Shown here: positions 59,041 to 64,000 of the stretch, in pieces
How positions within the stretch are numbered: position 1 is the stretch's first letter
Layout of the letters: each line of letters opens with the position of its first letter
Assembly (NCBI RefSeq): GCF_964204865.1
Contig: NC_135258.1
Span: 5,819,001-5,883,000, forward strand
Direction: 5' to 3'
DNA length: 64,000 nt
Source of the DNA: Styela clava
Taxonomy: Eukaryota; Chordata; Ascidiacea; Stolidobranchia; Styelidae
Notes under the pieces: generated by a model
What the model saw: the letters and a program-made list of their open reading frames with translations, nothing else
Told to the model about the DNA's origin: nothing
Databases searched by the model: none
Position numbers and translations under genes: made by a program

Positions 59041-59712
59041 AAACAACATCTCTACACCACTAGGCTTTGCTGCGGAGCACAAAACATCACCATCATGCAC
59101 TTTCAATCGAGCAATGTTTCGTCACTGTATAACAAATCCCTGTAGAATTGTTTATGGCAACAGGCCGAACACCAGACTTTTCTATTTGATCTTTTATAAG
59201 CGTTTCGTTGAATGACTGCAGAGAGATGTCGAATGTCGAGACAAGTTATACGCTTTATGTATACATTTAAATATGCAACTTCTAAATATCTTTTTGATAT
59301 TACTTTTTATGAAATGCCGACTAAACTTAGCAGTAACAGGCTGTGGAGATCAGGTTGTAGTCACAACATTAGGATTATTTTTTTAGCCGCCTATTCGCAT
59401 TAGCCACCACGTAAATTCAGACATCTTATTGGTTTGTATGCGGCTGTAAATTAGAGAAAAGGCCGCTAAAAAGTTTAGTGATAGTGGGCTAGGGCAGCGT
59501 TTCCAAAACTCAATGTTCATAAGTAGTAGGCCTTTGACAGTTCATAGGTCTCTAGTGCACCCTCAAATCGCCTTGTATGCTGTAATTGGACGAAATAAGT
59601 CATGTGAACTGCCAGTAGTTACTCTAGTTGTAGTTAAGCTACTACTGTACCTTGAAAATTTGACTTTCAAAAGAGTTGCAAAACTAAGGTCAGTGCTAAA
59701 ACGGGCGCCCCC
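59041..59712. other. Intergenic, nothing recognised
   Basis: No gene support. Short ORFs only. Confidence 0.4.
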
Positions 59713-59920
59713 GTAGTATGTGCAACAAGATGTCGGACACCTGAACATACTATGTTAGGGTTAGGCCATAATTTTATTCCAATTTTCCTTATTTTAGTTC
59801 TATTACGAGTTCGGGGACTAGCCAAGTGACTGCCGTAGTATTTGTACCTGAAATTATGGCCTAACACTAACTCATACACCTACTACGTTCTGTTGTCCGC
59901 CATCTTGTTGCACATACTAC
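59713..59920. mobile_element. Foldback MITE with YY1-like ends
   Basis: 208 bp. Left arm GTAGTATGTGCAACAAGATG and right arm CATCTTGTTGCACATACTAC are perfect inverted copies; similarity continues through TCGGACA and GTTAGGCCATAATT. The right arm includes CCGCCATCTTG. Confidence 0.8.
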
Positions 59921-59996
59921 ATACTTGTCATCGGATAAATGCACGATTTCTGATGAATCAGGAGATGCCAAACGTCGAAGGTTCGCGGGTTATAGA

Positions 59997-60149
59997 CAGT
60001 GGTGGGATTCAGCCGGTTCGCACCGGTTTCATAGAACCGCCTCACGTAATTTTATGAGATCAGCGAACCGGTTAGCATTACTGGTTACTGCTGAAAAATA
60101 TAACTTTTGTGGAGGAACCGGCTGACAAAAAATTTGTATCCCACTACTG
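59997..60149. mobile_element. 153-bp hAT-like MITE with perfect 8-bp TSD
   Basis: Ends CAGTGGTGGGATTCAG and TGTATCCCACTACTG. GTTATAGA is present at 59989-59996 and 60150-60157. The interior has GCCGGTTCGCACCGG and AACCGGCTGAC. This is the clearest recent-looking insertion in the window. Confidence 0.85.
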
Positions 60150-60604
60150 GTTATAGAATATAGACCATATGAAATTCCCAGTTAGTTAGAGTTTAAGAAA
60201 CAACAAATGAAGATATAAGGGCAGCGATCAGGTTACCGTGCTCTGTGACAACAAAATGAGTCTTTTGTACAAAGCCCCTGCCGTTATGCAAAAATGTGAG
60301 ATTTGAGAAAACATCTCCGCCACGTTTTAAAATTAAAAATTAGCAATTATCAAGTAGGGGTTTTGGTTACGAATGATTTAAAAATTTGAACTACCAGCGC
60401 AATCTGCATTTTTAATCTCGACTGGATAATTTCATTATTTTAAGAGTTGGCGGGGGTGTTTTTTGGGCGGGGCTTTGTACAAAAGTTGTCAGTAAGCGTG
60501 TTGTTACAAATTGAAGAGTTGATATTTTGCCTCATAGAAGCGTCATAGAAGTTTGAGTTTATCAGACAACTAAAAAGATGGAATTTAACAAACGATTCAT
60601 GCTC

Positions 60605-60765
60605 AACAAGGTGGAAACACCGTGTGAAATAACCATATCAAGCAATGGAACTAGGTAGAACAGGGAAATATAAAGTCATTTTTGCGCCTAGCCTTTTTGG
60701 CCCCCCTTCAACTGCTCTGTGGCCCCCTTAGTGGGCCATGGGCCCTCGGGTGGAACCGCTGTATT
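60605..60765 (+). repeat. MITE-like repeat (partner in STRIP intron 2)
   Basis: Colinear with 43420-43590: CCGTGTGAAATAACC, TCAAGCAATGGAACTA and AACTGCTCTGTGGCCCC. Confidence 0.5.
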
Positions 60766-61224
60766 AAACTTTCCGTCTTTGGATAGTTCTTTATTTAAAT
60801 AGCATGGCTGGCACGATACCCAACGCTTGAATGAAAGAAGGTTTATTTCGAGTATGGAAAGCGTAAAAAGAAAATCCAAATGAAAAATTGCACAGCTATC
60901 AATAGATCCGGTGCACAACGGAAATAGAAAAGCAATTGATTTTTTTTTTCATAGAGCGCCCTGATATATATAAATCAATCAATTCATTTGCTGCAATTTC
61001 GCGAGCTGCGGAACCGAGTTTAGCGATTGTGAGTGATTTTGAGTATGGGTGTCAGCACTCGAAATGCCAGAATTTGCTGCAATGTTTCATCTGTTAAATC
61101 TATGTTGCGAAGGTATTAATTAAATTTTGGGCAAACAACCGTTTGGAATAAACGCACAAGTATGCAAAAGGGCTTTCCGATCACGTTTGCCAATTGGAAC
61201 CTCTTATTTTTGCAAAGCTGGGTC

Positions 61225-61513
61225 ACGTTTATATCAAGTTTAACACCACGCTTTGAAAATATGTGTCCAGACAGCAGAACAGACATAATGTTGTTTTGCT
61301 GCCATTGTCTATATTCTTTACGTCTACATGTTTGAAACATTTAAAAAGCACACGTTTATATCAAGTTTAACACCACGCTTTGAAAAGATGTGTCCAGACA
61401 GCAGCCGCACATCTCTAAATATAAATCAATAAGTATACAGTTATGACATCATGTTGTTTTGCTGCCAATGTCTATATTCTTTACGCCTACATGTTTGAAA
61501 CATTTAAAAAGCA
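61225..61513 (+). repeat. Direct tandem duplication, units of about 126 and 163 bp
   Basis: Both units start CACGTTTATATCAAGTTTAA and end ACATGTTTGAAACATTTAAA plus AAGCA. The second has about 37 extra bases after CCAGACAGCAG. Confidence 0.85.
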
Positions 61514-61551
61514 TGAAATACACATTAATGTTCACAAAATTGAGTTCAATG

Positions 61552-62008
61552 TAGGCCTGGGCAAGTTGCAGCCAGCGGGCCGCATCCGACCAGTGGCAAC
61601 GTTTCATCCGGCCCGCGAGCAGACTTCTAGATTTAAACACTTCCGTTTTTTTACCTCTAAACTGTACTTTAGTTTTTTTATTGTAATGAAAAACCAGTGT
61701 TTTAGTAGCGATGTTTTATAGACCATAGTACCAGCTGGTAAATGCAGTCAATTTTGCAAAAATGACCAGCGCTTGTTTTTGCAGGTGATCGATCACTTAT
61801 TATATTAATAGAGTAATAAAAGCCTGAATTTTGCTCGTATTTTTGATGAGTCAGGAGTCGTGCGCTAACACAGCCAGTATTTTGAATATTATTGTAATTA
61901 CATCTGTCGTTGAACCTGACAAACGCGCAATGAAGATTGATTTGACTTAGTCCGGCCCGCCACTGCATTTTGAATTAGCTCCATACCAAAAATAATTGCC
62001 CAGCCCTG
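61552..62008. mobile_element. hAT-like element, AGGCCTGGGCAA ends
   Basis: Left TAGGCCTGGGCAAGTTGCAG, right AATTGCCCAGCCCTG. Subterminal CGGCCCGCGAG and CCGGCCCGCCAC are typical of the group. No matching target duplication was found. Confidence 0.55.
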
Positions 62009-62559
62009 ATTTGGAGGCAGCATTTTTTTTTTGTGTAAATGCGTTTTTACCTTGATAATTTGGCGCGCACGAACAAAAAGTTTGTGAACTGCTGCTACAG
62101 AATAGAATAATAGACCATACAATAAACTTTCATTTCATGCTACAGTGGCGGATTCAAATCAGTTCATTTATTCCACGAATTAAAATCGCGAAATCACTTT
62201 TTGAATGTGCTCTACGTATCATCGATTCGAATGCAAAAATCGAGGCGCAATTGTAATATACTGCAAAGTCATGGAAATTTGAGTTTATCAAACAGTTGAA
62301 AATATAGAATTTATCATCGCGGTGTTTCTACAGGGTGATCAGACCAACCGTAGACACATGTTTATTGAAATATCTGCAATATAAATGTAAAAGAGAAAAA
62401 AAAATATTTCACTGGAAATAGCTGTATAAAGATAAATAATAGAATTCATTGTTATTTTTCGATATAACAACTTGTCGGGACGAAATTTTAAAAGAAACCA
62501 TACGTGCATCAAGTTCCAATCAGATCGAGGCGTGTAGTGAAGGCCTGTTTAAAGAATAA

Positions 62560-63219
62560 GAGGCGCATTGTGGTAAGCGTTAGAAATACGCTTGCCACGC
62601 ACCTATGATTACCCTGTGTGGATTCGCAGTTTCGAATCCTGAAGGGCTTGGGTGTGCAGCCTGTAATACAGGAGGGCAAGATGCAAGCAAACTGGGTGAA
62701 ATTGAAGGCTTTTGTTTAACATAGACTTTCTAGTAGTTGCAGGCACAAAAAAAATTGATTATTGATCTTATGACATGCGTTGTTCGCTTCTCACAAGCTA
62801 ACTGTTAGGGCATTGTAACGTCATAGGCATAGATAATAATTTGAACTCAGGCATAGGCTTTGCAAGGCAAATGGATTGGAATTACTCGCACGTACCAGAT
62901 TAAACTAAATCAAAAACTCGTTTCGCAATTTCCCCTGTGGGGCGCATTCGGCCCGCGGGCCACAGGTTGCACACCCTTACCGCAGGGGATAATTATTTGT
63001 GAGAGGATTGCTGGACTCCTCACCGCGGTAGGGTGGTTCACGTAACCACTGGTCGGTTACGGCTTTTTCTACAATCAAGCCCATGCATCTGAATGCAAAT
63101 AATTGCCTAACTAATCCCATACACGACATGAACTGGTAAACGAACGAGAGGTCGTGGTTCGCCATATGATTAAACCGTCTTATCGGTTTTTCTATCCCCG
63201 GAATAAATATGTAAATTCA
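62560..63219 (+). mobile_element. tRNA-derived SINE split by a hAT-like MITE
   Basis: Head at 62560-62646 (TGGTAAGCGTTAGAAATACG, TTTCGAATCC) and body plus tail at 62980-63219 (GAGAGGATTGCTGGACTCCT to AATATGTAAAT) align to the two sides of the intact copy at 58708. Confidence 0.8.
62647..62979. mobile_element. hAT-like MITE nested in the SINE
   Basis: Ends CTTGGGTGTGCAGCCTG and CAGGTTGCACACCCTTA are inverted. Flanks CTGAAGGG and CCGCAGGG match at 6 of 8 positions. The interior matches 54014-54251. Confidence 0.75.
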
Positions 63220-63525
63220 TGCCTTTTCTAAGAAGGCGAAAAAACATTATTGGAATGCGTGTTTCTCGACATTTACTGGACAAATGATTGATCCAATGGC
63301 TACAAAGGACATTAAGGTCAGGAGTTCAGACGTGTCTCAACATAGTGGAGTATAAATTTCTCGTAGTTGTGATTCGATCCCCTATTAATAACAAAAATTC
63401 AGTTCAAAAGCCAGGTTCTTTAATACAAAATCTTTAGCATTAAAGAAATGTATTTCAGTTTAACCTATAAATATCGCAGCGGACCTTCATTATTAATCCA
63501 TACGTCTTTTGAGAGTTTTCTATTG

Positions 63526-63712
63526 CAGTGGTTCCAAACCTTTCTACCATGGCGGACCGGTACTGTTAAATAAAATATACTCACGGGCCGGCAAAAAATT
63601 GAAATAACTGGAACAGAAAATAATAAGACATATTTGCGTAATTTAATGCAATGTCAGTCCCTCAATATGATTTTAGATAAAAAAAAGCACATTTAAAAAC
63701 ATTTTAGGTTGG
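63526..63712. mobile_element. hAT-like MITE start, CAGTGGTTCCAAACC
   Basis: CAGTGGTTCCAAACCTTT followed by GGCGGACCGG and ACGGGCCGG is a common hAT terminus. The right end was not identified. Confidence 0.5.
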
Positions 63713-63731
63713 CTCATTACCGGGTACACGA

Positions 63732-64000
63732 TAGAGATGTACCGATACCACTTTTGTCGCCGATACCGATCCGATACCACCTAAAACGCCGATACCGATA
63801 CTACTAAAATTCCGATACCGATACTATATAATTATTACTTAATTAAGTGTGCTGTGTAGGGCAGAAGGGTTAAAACAATGGTCTTTGAGCGTTGTTCATA
63901 GTACACATTATTTCAGATCGAAAAAAGGGATATATCACATAATATGAAATTGATCTTTGGTATCCAGACGCTGATTGAGATGCATTGTACAGTGACGCTA
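63732..64000. repeat. CCGATAC-rich element, cut by the window edge
   Basis: TAGAGATGTACCGATACC, then at least six CCGATAC repeats in 100 bp. This looks like the terminus of a MITE whose other end lies beyond the window. Confidence 0.5.

Overview
This is a window of AT-rich nuclear DNA from an animal. Several genes are split by GT-AG introns, and the gene set is metazoan (STRIPAK and BLM-complex subunits, a COMM-domain protein, a GTSF1-type PIWI cofactor). Short miniature hAT-like elements and a tRNA-derived SINE family fill the gaps. Compact genes, few introns and strong 3' splice sites a few tens of bases before several start codons suggest an invertebrate. A tunicate is a reasonable guess but is not proven. 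No viral genes, operons or CRISPR arrays were seen.

Layout. 0-6 kb: an intronless nine-finger C2H2 protein (29-1441), then an inverted pair of hAT-like MITEs. 6-14.3 kb: two tandem minus-strand copies of an ARH3-type ADP-ribosylhydrolase, each with two exons split at the same codon. 16.4-18.7 kb: RMI1 (minus). 19-21.7 kb: MITEs, a cluster of ACCGGTA palindromes and a SINE fragment. 22.3-23 kb: GTSF1-like. 23-33 kb: gene-poor, with a 197-bp satellite arranged as a three-unit higher-order repeat, two copies of a 22-bp GC-rich minisatellite and a hAT-like element. 33.1-34.7 kb: a TTLL family ligase. 38.1-40.1 kb: a 1,980-bp hAT-like element with a perfect 8-bp target duplication. 40.6-45.6 kb: a STRIP1/2 homologue in five exons. 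45.6-51.9 kb: repeats and one unassigned exon-like ORF. 51.9-55.6 kb: CCDC74-like and COMMD2 (both minus). 55.6-64 kb: repeats, including an inverted SINE pair and a SINE split by a hAT MITE.

How the genes relate. They are unlinked housekeeping and regulatory genes: DNA repair (RMI1), ADP-ribose removal (ARH3), kinase/phosphatase scaffolding (STRIP), endosomal or NF-kB-type regulation (COMMD2), a ciliary or coiled-coil protein (CCDC74), tubulin-type modification (TTLL), small-RNA silencing (GTSF1) and a probable transcription factor. Nothing seen here links them as one pathway. The most unusual material is in the repeats, together with the SUMO-related linker of RMI1 and the intron distribution of STRIP.
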